Origin: Azospirillum lipoferum 4B
Lineage (GTDB): Bacteria; Pseudomonadota; Alphaproteobacteria; Azospirillales; Azospirillaceae
Reading direction: 5' to 3'
Assembly: GCF_000283655.1 (NCBI RefSeq)
Contig: NC_016623.1
Location: forward strand, 248,001-312,000
DNA length: 64,000 nt
Below the pieces are notes generated by a model, which saw nothing but the letters and a program-made list of their open reading frames with translations, made no database searches and had not been told where the DNA came from. A program made the position numbers and the translations under genes. Shown one piece after another: positions 25,539 to 34,971 of this stretch; position 1 is the first letter of the stretch; every line of letters starts with the position of its first letter.

Positions 25539-27065
25539 ATGCATGAACTCGATCTTCTGATGAACGGTTTCGCCGCGCTGGCGTCGAACCCGCTGGCGCT
25601 GCTTCTGGCGCTGGTCGGGGTCGCGCTCGGCATTTTCATCGGCGCCCTGCCCGGTCTGACGGCGACCATGGGCGTCGCCATCCTGCTGCCCTTCACCTTC
25701 GGCATGGATCCGGTATCCGGCCTGCTGATGATCTCCGGCGTCTTCTTCGGCGGCGTCTATGGCGGGTCGGTGACGGCGATCCTGCTGCGCATTCCCGGCA
25801 CCCCGGCCGCCGCCGCCACCGCGATGGACGGATTCGAGCTGACCAGGAAGGGCATGGCCGGCGTGGCACTGGGCACCGCGACCCTGTCCTCCTTCCTCGG
25901 CGGCACGGCCAGCATCATCGTCCTGATCTTCCTCGCCCCGGTCCTGGCCGGCTTCGCGCTCAAGTTCAGCGCGTCGGAGAGCTTCGCGCTCGCCGTCTTC
26001 GGGCTGAGCATCATCGCCAGCATTTCCGGCCGTTCGGTGATCAAGGGGTTGATCGCCGGCTTCCTGGGACTGCTGATCGCAACGGTCGGCATGGACCCGA
26101 TGGACGGGTTCCCCCGCTTCACCGGCGGCTATACCGAGCTGTTCAACGTCCCCTTCATTCCGGTGATGATCGGCCTGTTCGCCGCCGCCGAAGCCTTCAA
26201 GTCGCTGGAGGACCCGAAGGTCCGCCTGGGCATGGCCGCGGCGCTGGGCCGCATCATTCCCGAATGGGCGACCTTCCGCCGCCTTCTGGGCACGGTGGCA
26301 CGCTCCACCGGCCTTGGCGTGGCGATCGGCATCATCCCCGGTGCCGGCGCCGACATCGCCGCCTATGTCGCCTACAACGAGGCCAAGCGCTTCAGCAAGA
26401 CGCCGGAGAATTTCGGCAAGGGCGAGTTGGCCGGTGTCGCCGCCTGCGAATCCGGCGCCAACGGCTGCACCGGCGGCGCGCTTCTGACCATGCTGACTCT
26501 GGGCATTCCCGGCGACGCCGTCACCGCGGTGATGCTGGGCGCCCTGACGCTGCAGGGGCTGCAACCCGGACCGCTGCTGTTCAAGGAACATGCGGAGCTG
26601 GTGTTCACCCTGTTCGCGGGCATGCTGTTCTGCTACGTCGCCATGCTGGTGATCGGGCTGGGGTCGCTGCGCTTCATGGGCCGCGTCCTGCAGATGCCGA
26701 AATCGGTGCTGACGCCGGTTATTCTGCTTCTGTGCATCGTCGGCACCTACGCCATCAACAACAGCCTGTTCGACATCGGCATCATGCTGGCCGCCGGCGT
26801 CGCCGGATACTTCATGCAGAAGTGGGACTTCCCGGCTTCGCCGGTGGTGCTGGCGCTGATCATGGGCCCGATGGCGGAGGCCAACTTCCGCCGCGCCCTG
26901 TCGCTGTCGGGCGGAAGCTATGACTTCCTCTACACCCGGCCGATCACCGTCGTGCTGCTGACCATTGCCATCCTGACCCTGTTCCTGCCGCTGGTGACGC
27001 GTTGGCGCAGCCATCGGGCGGAGACGCGGCAAGCCGGTGCAGCCCGCCGCCTGAACAAAGCCTGA
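25539..27065 (+). CDS. tctA: Tripartite tricarboxylate transporter large subunit TctA
   Basis: A 508-residue inner-membrane permease with about 11-12 spans. Family signatures are GIFIGALPGLTATMGVAILL, GGVYGGSVTAILLRIPGTPA, GIIPGAGADIAAYVAYNEAK and GALTLQGLQPGPLLF. I chose the ATG at 25539 with GGAGG 9 nt upstream rather than an upstream GTG at 25518. With TctB and TctC it imports an organic or sugar acid using the ion gradient. Confidence 0.94.
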   Translation: MHELDLLMNGFAALASNPLALLLALVGVALGIFIGALPGLTATMGVAILLPFTFGMDPVSGLLMISGVFFGGVYGGSVTAILLRIPGTPAAAATAMDGFELTRKGMAGVALGTATLSSFLGGTASIIVLIFLAPVLAGFALKFSASESFALAVFGLSIIASISGRSVIKGLIAGFLGLLIATVGMDPMDGFPRFTGGYTELFNVPFIPVMIGLFAAAEAFKSLEDPKVRLGMAAALGRIIPEWATFRRLLGTVARSTGLGVAIGIIPGAGADIAAYVAYNEAKRFSKTPENFGKGELAGVAACESGANGCTGGALLTMLTLGIPGDAVTAVMLGALTLQGLQPGPLLFKEHAELVFTLFAGMLFCYVAMLVIGLGSLRFMGRVLQMPKSVLTPVILLLCIVGTYAINNSLFDIGIMLAAGVAGYFMQKWDFPASPVVLALIMGPMAEANFRRALSLSGGSYDFLYTRPITVVLLTIAILTLFLPLVTRWRSHRAETRQAGAARRLNKA

Positions 27066-27101
27066 TTTTCAAAGCAAGCCTGACCATAAGGAAAGACAGC
27101 C

Positions 27102-27878
27102 ATGTTCGACGATCTGAAGGGCCGCCGTGTCCTGATCACCGGTTCGACCCAGGGGATCGGTCTGGCCGCGGCGCAGGCCTTCGCCCGCCACGGCGCCAAG
27201 ATCGGCATCAACGGCCGCAAGGCGCCGGCCGATCTCGACGCGACCCTCCAGGCGATGGAGTCCGCGGGTGGCGAGGCGGCCTTCTTCGCCGGGGATCTGT
27301 GCAGCAGCGCCGCCTGCAAGGCCGTGGTGGACGCCTTCGTCGAGCGGTTCGGCGGCATCGACGTGCTGATCAACAATGCCGGCGGGCTGGTCGGCCGCAA
27401 GCCGCTGGAGGAGATCGACGACGAGTTCTTCGACGCGGTGACCGACCTGAACGCCCGCTCCGCCCTGATGACCACCAAGCATGCCCTGCCCCATCTGCGC
27501 CAATCGGCCAAGGACAGCGGGCAGACGGCGTCGGTGATCCTGGTCGGGTCGGTCGCCGGCTACACCGGCGGCGGGCCGGGCGCCGGGCTGTATGGCGCTG
27601 CCAAGGCGTGGCTGCACAACATCCAGAAGAACTGGGTCGCCTTCCACACCAAGGAGGGCATCCGCTTCAACACCGTGTCGCCCGGCACCTTCGACACCGC
27701 CTTCCATGCCGACAAGGACGAGGCCGCCAAGGCCCGCGTGTCGACCGGCATCCCGATGGGCCGCTTCGGCAAGCCTGAGGAATGCGCCCCGACCTTCCTG
27801 TTCTTCGCCTCCCATGGCTGCTCGGGCTACATCACCGGGCAGGTCCTGGACGTGAACGGCGGCCAGTTCATGCCGTAA
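27102..27878 (+). CDS. Short-chain dehydrogenase/reductase
   Basis: A 258-residue classical SDR: TGSTQGIGLAAAQAF binds the cofactor, NNAGG follows, and the catalytic Ser and Tyr-x3-Lys are in LVGSVAGYTG and GLYGAAKAWL. It is the last intact gene of the dgo/tct operon, 36 bp after tctA. A sugar or sugar-acid dehydrogenase that feeds the pathway is likely, but the substrate cannot be read from the sequence. Confidence 0.92.
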   Translation: MFDDLKGRRVLITGSTQGIGLAAAQAFARHGAKIGINGRKAPADLDATLQAMESAGGEAAFFAGDLCSSAACKAVVDAFVERFGGIDVLINNAGGLVGRKPLEEIDDEFFDAVTDLNARSALMTTKHALPHLRQSAKDSGQTASVILVGSVAGYTGGGPGAGLYGAAKAWLHNIQKNWVAFHTKEGIRFNTVSPGTFDTAFHADKDEAAKARVSTGIPMGRFGKPEECAPTFLFFASHGCSGYITGQVLDVNGGQFMP

Positions 27879-27951
27879 GGACCCTACCGGCAGGGGGCTG
27901 CAGGACAAGCGCCGTTTCCCGCTGTTGTCGAAAGACACGGGTAGGAGATGG

Positions 27952-28930
27952 ATGACCATGGCCTCGCAGATTCCCCTGTCGGAAGACAGCAGCGCGATCG
28001 ATCCGGCGCTCGACGCGCTGCGCAGCGACCATACGCACGAGATCGCGCCCGACCTCGCCTATCGACGGCTCGGCATCGTCAATGTCGTGTTCTGGGGTCC
28101 GCCGGGCGCCGGCGACCGCGAATGGGTGCTGATCGATGCCGGGCTGATGGGCACCAAGGGCTTCATCCGAAGCGCGGCGGCGGAGCGGTTCGGCCGCGAC
28201 TCCCGCCCCGCCGCCATCGTCATGACCCACGGCCATTTCGACCATGTCGGCGTGTTGGAGGATCTGGCGGAGGAATGGGACGCCCCGGTCTACGCCCACC
28301 CGCTGGAACATCCCTATCTGAACGGTCAGGCCGCCTACCCGCCCGGTGATCCATCCGTCGGCGGCGGAGCGATGGCGGCGCTGGCGCGCCTCTACCCGCG
28401 AAAGCCGGTGGATGTCGGATCACGCCTGCGCGCGTTGCCGGAGGACGGGTCGCTGCCGGTGATGCCGGGCTGGCGCTGGATCCACACGCCGGGGCACAGC
28501 GTCGGCCATGTCTCCTTCTGGCGGGAGCGTGACCGCTCGATGATCGTCGGCGATGCCTTCGTCACCACGGGGCAGGAATCGGCCTACGCCGTCGCCGTGC
28601 AGCGGGCGGGTCGGCGATGCCTTCGTCACCACGGGGCAGGAATCGGCCTACGCCGTCGCCGTGCAGCGGGCGGAAATGCACGGCCCACCGATGTATTTCA
28701 CCGTTGAATGGGACAAGGCGCGGGAGTCCGTCGCCCGGCTGGCCGCGCTGGAACCGGAACTGGTCATCACCGGCCATGGCGAGCCGATGCGAGGGGCCGA
28801 GATGCGCGCCGCCCTGCACCGGTTGGCGGACGAGTTCGACAGCATCGCGATTCCACGCAAGGGCATCTATCTGGAAAAGCCGGCACGGGCGGAGGACCGC
28901 AGCGCTTACTGTGCGCCGGGAGGTGACTGA
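27952..28930 (+). pseudogene. MBL-fold hydrolase broken by a 64-bp tandem duplication
   Basis: The metallo-beta-lactamase motifs are all present but in two frames: MTHGHFDHVG, HTPGHSVGHVSFW and VGDAF in the first, ELVITGHGEPMRG in the second. A 64-bp segment at 28546-28609 is repeated perfectly and directly at 28610-28673. Since 64 is not a multiple of 3, everything after it is shifted. Removing one copy restores a single frame of about 305 residues ending at 28930. As written, the product loses its C-terminal 85 or so residues. It follows the SDR by about 70 bp and may have served the same pathway, for instance as a lactonase. Start at 27952 or 27958; AGGAG precedes both. Confidence 0.9.
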
Positions 28931-28962
28931 GAGCTATCCGCGCTGTGAAAGGGTGATCGGCG

Positions 28963-29250
28963 TCAAGCTGCGCGGGGATGGACGTCGCGTTCGATCTCCG
29001 CGCCATGCGCACTGGCGGCGACCGACAGGTCATGGTCCGATTGCAGGTTCAGCCAGAACTGTGGCGTGGTGCCGAAGTAACGGGCGAGGCGCAATGCGGT
29101 ATCGGCACTGATGCCCCGACGTTCATTGACGATCTCGCCGATCCGGGTGGCGGGAACCCGCAAGGCGATGGACAGCGCATTGGCCGTCAGCCCCAGCGGC
29201 TCCATGAACTCCTCCCGCAGCACTTCGCCGGGATGTGTCTTGATGCGCAT
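28963..29250 (-). CDS. higA: HigA-type antitoxin
   Basis: A 95-residue XRE helix-turn-helix protein with the HigA pattern: MRIKTHPGEVLREEFMEPLG, LTANALSIALRVPATRIGEI and YFGTTPQFWLNLQSDHDL. The ATG at 29250 has GGGAG 6 nt upstream. It binds and neutralises HigB and represses the shared promoter. It is second in the pair, the usual higB-higA order. Confidence 0.94.
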   Translation of the reverse strand: MRIKTHPGEVLREEFMEPLGLTANALSIALRVPATRIGEIVNERRGISADTALRLARYFGTTPQFWLNLQSDHDLSVAASAHGAEIERDVHPRAA

Positions 29251-29266
29251 CACCCACTCCCTTTTC

Positions 29267-29545
29267 CTAATGGTAGTCGACGATCTCTACATCGTGGGCG
29301 CCATCCTCGCGCCAGACGAAGCAGAGACGCCATTGGTCGTTGATCCGTATACTGTGCTGCCCGGCTCGATCTCCTTTGAGCGCTTCCAGTCGATTCCCCG
29401 GGGGCGAACGCAGATCCTCCAACACCGCTGCGGCGTTCAGCATGTCCAGTTTCCGCGCAGCGACCTTGGAGACGGTAGTGAATTGCCGGACGGTCTCGCC
29501 CTCATACAGCGCCTTGGTCTGCCGGTCACGGAAGCTGCGTATCAT
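29267..29545 (-). CDS. higB: HigB/RelE-type toxin
   Basis: A 92-residue RelE-superfamily mRNA interferase: MIRSFRDRQTKALYEGE, LRSPPGNRLEALKGDRAGQH and SIRINDQWRLCFVWREDGAH are HigB hallmarks. It cleaves ribosome-bound mRNA when free of HigA, whose gene starts 16 bp downstream. The pair sits in a gap between the broken MBL gene and acnB and looks complete. Confidence 0.94.
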   Translation of the reverse strand: MIRSFRDRQTKALYEGETVRQFTTVSKVAARKLDMLNAAAVLEDLRSPPGNRLEALKGDRAGQHSIRINDQWRLCFVWREDGAHDVEIVDYH

Positions 29546-29604
29546 TCCAACACCATATAACGGCCGACGTTAAACGGGAAGCGTCTAATTGGGAAAGGCA
29601 ATAT

Positions 29605-29635
29605 AAAAACCCCCGCCGGATCGCTCCGGCGGGGG
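29605..29635 (-). terminator. Rho-independent terminator of acnB
   Basis: Perfect 11-bp stem (29610-29620 with 29625-29635) and a 4-nt loop, followed on the minus strand by TTTTT (29609-29605). It lies 30 bp after the acnB stop. Confidence 0.92.
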
Positions 29636-29664
29636 CTTTCGTTACCGACCGCTATGTCCGGCTA

Positions 29665-32271
29665 TCAGGCCGGGACGGCGACCTTTTCCGCGACTTCCTG
29701 GAAAGCCGGGATCTGGTCGAAGTTCATGTAGCGGTAGACGTCGGCAGCGGCCTTGTTCACCACGCCGACCTGGGCCAGATACTCCTCGTTGGTCGGGATC
29801 TTGCCCAGCAGCGCCGCGACGGCGGCCAGTTCGGCCGACGACAGGTAGACGCGGGTGTCGATGCCCAGACGGTTCGGGAAGTTGCGGGTCGAGGTCGAGA
29901 TGGCGGTCGAGCCCTTGCGGATCTGCGCCTGGTTGCCCATGCACAGCGAGCAGCCCGGCATCTCCATGCGGGCGCCGGCCTTGCCGAGGGTGGCGTAATA
30001 GCCTTCCTCGGTCAGCATCATCGCGTCCATCTTCGTCGGCGGGGCGATCCACAGGCGGGTCGGGATGTCCGACTTGCCATTCAGGATCTTACCCGCAGCG
30101 CGGAAGTGGCCGATGTTGGTCATGCAGGAGCCGATGAACACCTCGTCGATCTTGTCGCCGGCGACCTCGGACAGCGTCTTCACGTCGTCCGGATCGTTCG
30201 GGCAGGCCAGGATCGGCTCCTTGATGTCGGCCAGATCGATCTCGATCACGGCGGCATACTCGGCGTCGGCATCGGGCTTCAGCAGCTGCGGATCGGCGAT
30301 CCACGCCTCCATCGCCTTGATGCGGCGCTCCAGGGTGCGCGCGTCGGCGTACCCGTTGGCGATCATCCACTTCATCAGCGTGATGTTGGAGGTCATGTAT
30401 TCGATGATCGGCTCCTTGTTCAGGAGCACGGTGCAGCCTGCCGCCGACCGCTCGGCCGAGGCATCGGTCAGCTCGAACGCCTGCTCGACCTTCAGATCCG
30501 GCAGACCTTCGATCTCCAGCACGCGGCCGGAGAAGATGTTCTTCTTGCCCTTCTTCTCGACGGTCAGCAGGCCGGCCTTGATCGCGTAGAGCGGGATGGC
30601 GTTGACGAGGTCACGCAGGGTGACGCCCGGCTGCATTTCGCCCTTGAAGCGGACCAGGACCGATTCCGGCATGTCCAGCGGCATGACGCCGGTGGCGGCG
30701 GCGAAGGCGACCAGACCGGAACCGGCCGGGAAGCTGATGCCGATCGGGAAGCGGGTGTGGCTGTCGCCGCCGGTGCCGACGGTGTCCGGCAGCAGCAGGC
30801 GGTTCAGCCAGGAGTGGATGACGCCGTCGCCCGGACGCAGCGCGACGCCGCCGCGGGTGGAGATGAAGTCCGGCAGCTCGTGGTGCATCTTCACGTCCAC
30901 CAGCTTCGGATAAGCGGCGGTGTGGCAGAAGGACTGCATCACGAGATCGGCCGAGAAGCCCAGGCAGGCCAGGTCCTTCAGCTCGTCACGGGTCATCGGG
31001 CCGGTGGTGTCCTGCGACCCGACCGTGGTCATCTTCGGCTCGCAATAGGTGCCCGGACGGACGCCCTTGCCTTCCGGCAGACCGCAGGCGCGGCCGACCA
31101 TCTTCTGGGCCAGCGTGAAGCCCTTGCCGGTGTCGGCCGGGGATGCCGACTGGCGGAACAGGGTCGACGGGGCCAGCCCCAGAGCCTCGCGGGCACGGGC
31201 GGTCAGGCCGCGGCCGATGATCAGCGGGATGCGGCCGCCGGCACGCACCTCGTCGAAGATCACCTCGGACTTCACGGTGAACTCGGCGATGACCTCGCCG
31301 TTCTTCAGGGCCTTGCCCTCATAGGGGCGCAGTTCGATGACGTCGCCCATCTCCATCTTGTTGACGTCCAACTCGATGGGCAGGGCGCCGGCGTCTTCCA
31401 TGGTGTTGTAGAAGATCGGGGCGATCTTGGTGCCGAGGCAGACGCCGCCGAAGCGCTTGTTCGGGACGAACGGAATATCCTCGCCGGTGAACCACAGCAC
31501 AGAATTGGTGGCGGACTTGCGCGAGGAACCGGTGCCGACCACGTCGCCGACATAGGCGATCAGGTTGCCCTTCTTCTTCAGCTCTTCCAGCTGCTTGGTC
31601 GGGCCGCGCTGGCCCGGCTCGTCGGCCTCGATGCCCGGACGCGGGTTCTTCAGCATGGCGAGCGCGTGCAGCGGGATGTCCGGGCGGCTCCAGGCGTCGG
31701 GGGCCGGCGACAGGTCGTCGGTGTTGGTCTCGCCCGACACCTTGAAGACCGTCAGCGTCATCGACGCCGGGACTTCCGGACGCGAGGTGAACCACTCCGC
31801 ATCGGCCCAGGACTGCAGCACCGCCTTGGCGTTGGCGTTGCCCTTGTCGGCCAGTTCCTTGACGTCGTGGAAGAAGTCGAAGACCAGCAGGGTCTTCTTC
31901 AGGCCTTCCGCGGCGGCGGCGCCGCATTCGGCGTCCGACAGCAGGTCGATCAGCGGCTGGACGTTGAAGCCGCCGAGCATGGTGCCCAGCAGTTCGGTGG
32001 CCTTGACCTTCGAGATCAGCGGCGAGCTGTCGACGCCCTTGGCGACGGCGGCCAGGAAGCCGGCCTTGACGCGGGCGGCATCGTCGACGCCGGCCGGAAT
32101 GCGGTTGGTGATGAGGTCGAGGAGAAACGCTTCCTCGCCCGCCGGCGGGGCCTTCAGCAGGTCGATCAGCTCGGACGTCTGCTTCGCGGTGAGGGGCAGG
32201 GCCGGGATTCCGAGGGCGGCGCGTTCGGCCGCGTGCTGGCGGTAGGCTTCGAGCACGGCAGGGTTCCTCAT
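29665..32271 (-). CDS. acnB: Aconitate hydratase B
   Basis: An 868-residue AcnB (family length about 860-930). [20 protein letters not shown] is the typical start. The 4Fe-4S ligands lie in SCMTNIGH and CSLCMGNQ, and [20 protein letters not shown] belongs to the family core. It interconverts citrate and isocitrate in the TCA and glyoxylate cycles. B-type enzymes can also bind mRNA when they lose the cluster. It is monocistronic, with its own terminator. Having a labile Fe-S enzyme like this links the nearby suf operon to central metabolism. Confidence 0.97.
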   Translation of the reverse strand: MRNPAVLEAYRQHAAERAALGIPALPLTAKQTSELIDLLKAPPAGEEAFLLDLITNRIPAGVDDAARVKAGFLAAVAKGVDSSPLISKVKATELLGTMLGGFNVQPLIDLLSDAECGAAAAEGLKKTLLVFDFFHDVKELADKGNANAKAVLQSWADAEWFTSRPEVPASMTLTVFKVSGETNTDDLSPAPDAWSRPDIPLHALAMLKNPRPGIEADEPGQRGPTKQLEELKKKGNLIAYVGDVVGTGSSRKSATNSVLWFTGEDIPFVPNKRFGGVCLGTKIAPIFYNTMEDAGALPIELDVNKMEMGDVIELRPYEGKALKNGEVIAEFTVKSEVIFDEVRAGGRIPLIIGRGLTARAREALGLAPSTLFRQSASPADTGKGFTLAQKMVGRACGLPEGKGVRPGTYCEPKMTTVGSQDTTGPMTRDELKDLACLGFSADLVMQSFCHTAAYPKLVDVKMHHELPDFISTRGGVALRPGDGVIHSWLNRLLLPDTVGTGGDSHTRFPIGISFPAGSGLVAFAAATGVMPLDMPESVLVRFKGEMQPGVTLRDLVNAIPLYAIKAGLLTVEKKGKKNIFSGRVLEIEGLPDLKVEQAFELTDASAERSAAGCTVLLNKEPIIEYMTSNITLMKWMIANGYADARTLERRIKAMEAWIADPQLLKPDADAEYAAVIEIDLADIKEPILACPNDPDDVKTLSEVAGDKIDEVFIGSCMTNIGHFRAAGKILNGKSDIPTRLWIAPPTKMDAMMLTEEGYYATLGKAGARMEMPGCSLCMGNQAQIRKGSTAISTSTRNFPNRLGIDTRVYLSSAELAAVAALLGKIPTNEEYLAQVGVVNKAAADVYRYMNFDQIPAFQEVAEKVAVPA

Positions 32272-32458
32272 AAATGAAAGGCCGGCCCTTGGATGGGAAC
32301 CGTGAGACGGCCCGCTTGAACTCAGGTCGGGTTTATATGCCCGCTTAAGTGAAAGTGCAAGGGGGCGCCCCGCTTACGTGAAGCGGACAGGACAAAATGG
32401 CCTCCGTTTTTGCACTGGTATTACCGGTGCTTGGTATGACCACTTCGTTGCCCCGGCT

Positions 32459-32965
32459 TTATTTCAGCGCGGCGGCCTGCTCCCGCGTAAGGACGACGAT
32501 GCCGTCCTCGTCGGCGAACAGGATATCGCCCGGCTGGATGAGCGCGCCCGGCAGTTCCACGGCCACGTCGACCAGTCCCTGGTCGCGCCGGGTCGAGGCG
32601 CGCGGGATCGACGCCAGCGCCTTGATGCCCAGCGGCAGTGTCGCCAGTTCGGCCACGTCGCGGACGCAGCCCCAGATCACCACGCCGGCCCAGCCGTTCT
32701 TGACCGCGGAGGCAGCGATCATGTCGCCCATCAGGGCGCAGCGCAGGCTGCCGGCGCCGTCCACCACCAGGACCCGGCCGGTACCGGGGGTCGCCAGCAG
32801 TTCCTTGACGCGGGAATTGTCCTCCAGGCACTTGACGGTGACGACCTCGCCGCTGAAGCGGGTGACGGCGCCGAAATCGCGGAAGCCCGGCAGGACATAG
32901 CGGGCGGCGTCCTTGAAGCGGTCGAACAGGTCGCAGGTGGGGACGAAAGTCTGGCCGGTGGACAT
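32459..32965 (-). CDS. RraA-like protein (RNase E inhibitor or HMG/oxaloacetate aldolase)
   Basis: A 168-residue protein with the RraA fold: [60 protein letters not shown] and [21 protein letters not shown]. coli RraA inhibits RNase E. Close relatives are 4-hydroxy-4-methyl-2-oxoglutarate/oxaloacetate aldolases, and the GCVRD motif with Arg and Asp is shared by both. The sequence cannot separate the two. I chose the ATG at 32963-32965. It lies upstream of acnB on the same strand with a 187-bp gap. Confidence 0.88.
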   Translation of the reverse strand: MSTGQTFVPTCDLFDRFKDAARYVLPGFRDFGAVTRFSGEVVTVKCLEDNSRVKELLATPGTGRVLVVDGAGSLRCALMGDMIAASAVKNGWAGVVIWGCVRDVAELATLPLGIKALASIPRASTRRDQGLVDVAVELPGALIQPGDILFADEDGIVVLTREQAAALK

Positions 32966-33168
32966 GGCTTGAGGCTCCGCAGCGTCGACGTTGCAGGGAT
33001 TTCTCCCCCACCTCTTGCGCCAAAGGCGAGCGGGAGGCAAGGCCCGCAATCGGCTGCTGCCAATGGCCGGCGATCATGCCGCAGGAGGCTTGCCGAACGT
33101 GCAGTCGCCGGGACCGGGATGCGAACCCATATTCGAGCGGGTGCATAAAGAAAGAACGGTGCCCCCTC

Positions 33169-33543
33169 ATGAAATCGCCGGAGATTCCTGCCGCCGCGGC
33201 GGCCAGCGCACTGACCCTTCTGCTCGCCGCCTGCGGATCCATCGCTCCGCCGCCGGTCGCCACGCCGGACCCCGCCGTGCTGGCCGCACTGGAGCGCAAC
33301 GCCGCCAACAGCTGCAACCCGTCGGTGGCATCCGTGCTGACCGGGGCCCGCATCCCGGCCTCGGACATCCGCGGCTTCAGCTATGGCATCTACCGCGATG
33401 AGTATCGCGACGTCATCGTCCGCTGGGATGCCTGGGTGTACCTGAACAGCCAGCCGGGCGCGGTGGTGGTTACGGTCGACGAGGACTGCCGGCCGATCCA
33501 GATCTATGCCCGTGAGGGGGCGACGCTGCCGGGAGGGCGCTGA
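33169..33543 (+). CDS. Small predicted lipoprotein, I78-inhibitor-like
   Basis: A 124-residue exported protein with a lipobox LAAC (Cys22) after a hydrophobic stretch (ALTLLLAAC), so it is probably anchored in the inner or outer membrane. The mature part has two Cys (NSCNPS and DEDCRPI), perhaps a disulfide. The ending VDEDCRPIQIYAREG loosely resembles peptidase-inhibitor I78 proteins; that match is weak. The ribosome-binding site is poor (AAGAAAG). Confidence 0.7.
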   Translation: MKSPEIPAAAAASALTLLLAACGSIAPPPVATPDPAVLAALERNAANSCNPSVASVLTGARIPASDIRGFSYGIYRDEYRDVIVRWDAWVYLNSQPGAVVVTVDEDCRPIQIYAREGATLPGGR

Positions 33544-34011
33544 AATCCCGTCCAATGGCCCCATTGCGTTGCCGCCTCGCCCACCGGTGGGTGGCTCCAC
33601 GGGAATGACTTCGGTCTGCATATCGTCGCCGGCGAATCTCTGACCTGTCTTAACTTTGGCACGCCGAGAATTTGCGGCTCTGGATGTTACAAGCCCCGCC
33701 TCATCGCTTCGATCTCTAAGCTTTAACTGAGATAGTTCTTCATACGATCATATGTTTTACTTCAGATGTTCATATTTTACCTTGACGCATGGATTCGATG
33801 TGAGCTAACCACAATCCCATGATCTGTTTGTGGTCATGCTGACCACCTCCGCCTGTGCTCTGCTTTGCCTCGATCCGTTCGTCAGCCGATCTTCGTGGAT
33901 GGCCACCGGCCTCGCGCGATGACTGCTTGCGCTCCGGTGCCGCGATGCAGCCGTCGCCTGCGGCGGAACGGGAACGGCCACGCGGAGGATGGAGCCACGT
34001 CAGGGGGAAAC
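33544..34011. promoter_or_regulatory. Upstream region of the EamA/radical SAM/ureohydrolase operon
   Basis: About 470 bp without a credible gene and, from about 33690 to 33830, clearly AT-richer than its surroundings. It holds the two dyads reported at 33808-33845. A CCACCGGTGG palindrome lies near 33581-33590. The frame open from 33865 is only an upstream extension of the transporter gene. Confidence 0.5.
33808..33845. promoter_or_regulatory. Two overlapping operator-like dyads
   Basis: ACCACAA (33808-33814) and TTGTGGT (33828-33834) form an inverted repeat with a 13-bp spacer. Overlapping its right arm is a perfect palindrome TGGTCATGCTGACCA (33831-33845). They lie about 170 bp before the transporter start. 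No regulator gene is adjacent, so the binder is unknown. Confidence 0.45.
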
Positions 34012-34971
34012 ATGACTGAGCGGGGATCGATGCGCGCGGTCGGCATGGCCGCGATCTTCGTGGCTGCCATCCTGTTCGGTGCCGCGGGAGCGGCGGCGAA
34101 GGTGCTGTTCGTCTCCGACGTGTCGCCGCTGGACCTGACGGCGATCCGCAGCTTCGTGGCCTGCGCCGTCCTGGGGCCGATCATGGTCCTCCTGCCGGGC
34201 CGGCCGTTCCACGTTCCACCTGCTGCCAGACCGATGACGGTGGCCGCGGGCGTCATGTTCGTCGTGGTGAACGCCACCTTCTATCTGGCGATCGACATGA
34301 TGAACGTCGCGGCGGCCATCACGCTGGAATACACATCGCCCTTCTTTGTGCTGGTGCTCGGGGTGCTTCTCGGCACCCGGCGCATCGGCCTGCGCGACTG
34401 CGCGATCGTCACGCTTAGCCTTGTCGGCTGCTTCCTCCTGACGGGGGGCGGCGGCGAGTGGGTCAGGCTTTCCGCCGGTCTGGCCATCGGGCTTGCCTGC
34501 GGGTTCGCCTTCGCCGTCTTCAACATGATCGGCAACGCCTGCAAATCGCGGGGCATCGGCGCCACGGCGCTGACCTTCTGGAATTTCGCCATTTCTTCGC
34601 TGATCTGGGTCGCCGCCCTGCCCTTCCTCGGGGTGCACAGGCTGGAACCGACGGCGGAGATGATGGCCTATATCGGGTTCATCGCGGTGGTCGCCACCAT
34701 CCTGCCCTATTGGCTGCTTCTGTTCGGCCTGCGCCATGTCGATGCGCTGCCGGCGACCGTGATCGGGCTGCTCGACCCGCTGGCGGCCGGTCTCATGGCT
34801 TATGTCCTGCTGGGAGAAACGCTGACCGCCGCCAACATGGCGGGCATCGCGCTCGTCTCCCTTTCCGTCATCCTCGTGACGCTTTCGGAACGGCAGACGA
34901 GCCGTGCGCCGGCCAAGCCGCCCCGCAGCCCCGCCGAAGGCGTCCCCCAGCTGGAGGCAAACAATGGTTGA
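34012..34971 (+). CDS. EamA-family (DMT) transporter
   Basis: A 319-residue inner-membrane protein with ten hydrophobic spans in two EamA repeats (GMAAIFVAAILFGAAGAAAK; LTFWNFAISSLIWVAALPFL; GLLDPLAAGLMAYVLLGETL, a typical motif). I used the ATG at 34012 after GGGGGAAA. Members export amino acids, metabolites or toxic intermediates. It overlaps the radical SAM gene by 8 bp, so it probably moves the substrate or product of the two enzymes encoded after it. Confidence 0.9.
   Translation: MTERGSMRAVGMAAIFVAAILFGAAGAAAKVLFVSDVSPLDLTAIRSFVACAVLGPIMVLLPGRPFHVPPAARPMTVAAGVMFVVVNATFYLAIDMMNVAAAITLEYTSPFFVLVLGVLLGTRRIGLRDCAIVTLSLVGCFLLTGGGGEWVRLSAGLAIGLACGFAFAVFNMIGNACKSRGIGATALTFWNFAISSLIWVAALPFLGVHRLEPTAEMMAYIGFIAVVATILPYWLLLFGLRHVDALPATVIGLLDPLAAGLMAYVLLGETLTAANMAGIALVSLSVILVTLSERQTSRAPAKPPRSPAEGVPQLEANNG

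Noticed and set aside
30106-32277. 723-codon plus-strand frame opposite acnB
   Set aside because: It is a mirror of a well-conserved aconitase frame; long antisense frames are expected in GC-rich DNA.
33657-33675. Sigma-54-like TGGCACG...TTGC upstream of the EamA gene
   Set aside because: The two elements are 8 bp apart, whereas 4 bp is required; the match is by chance.
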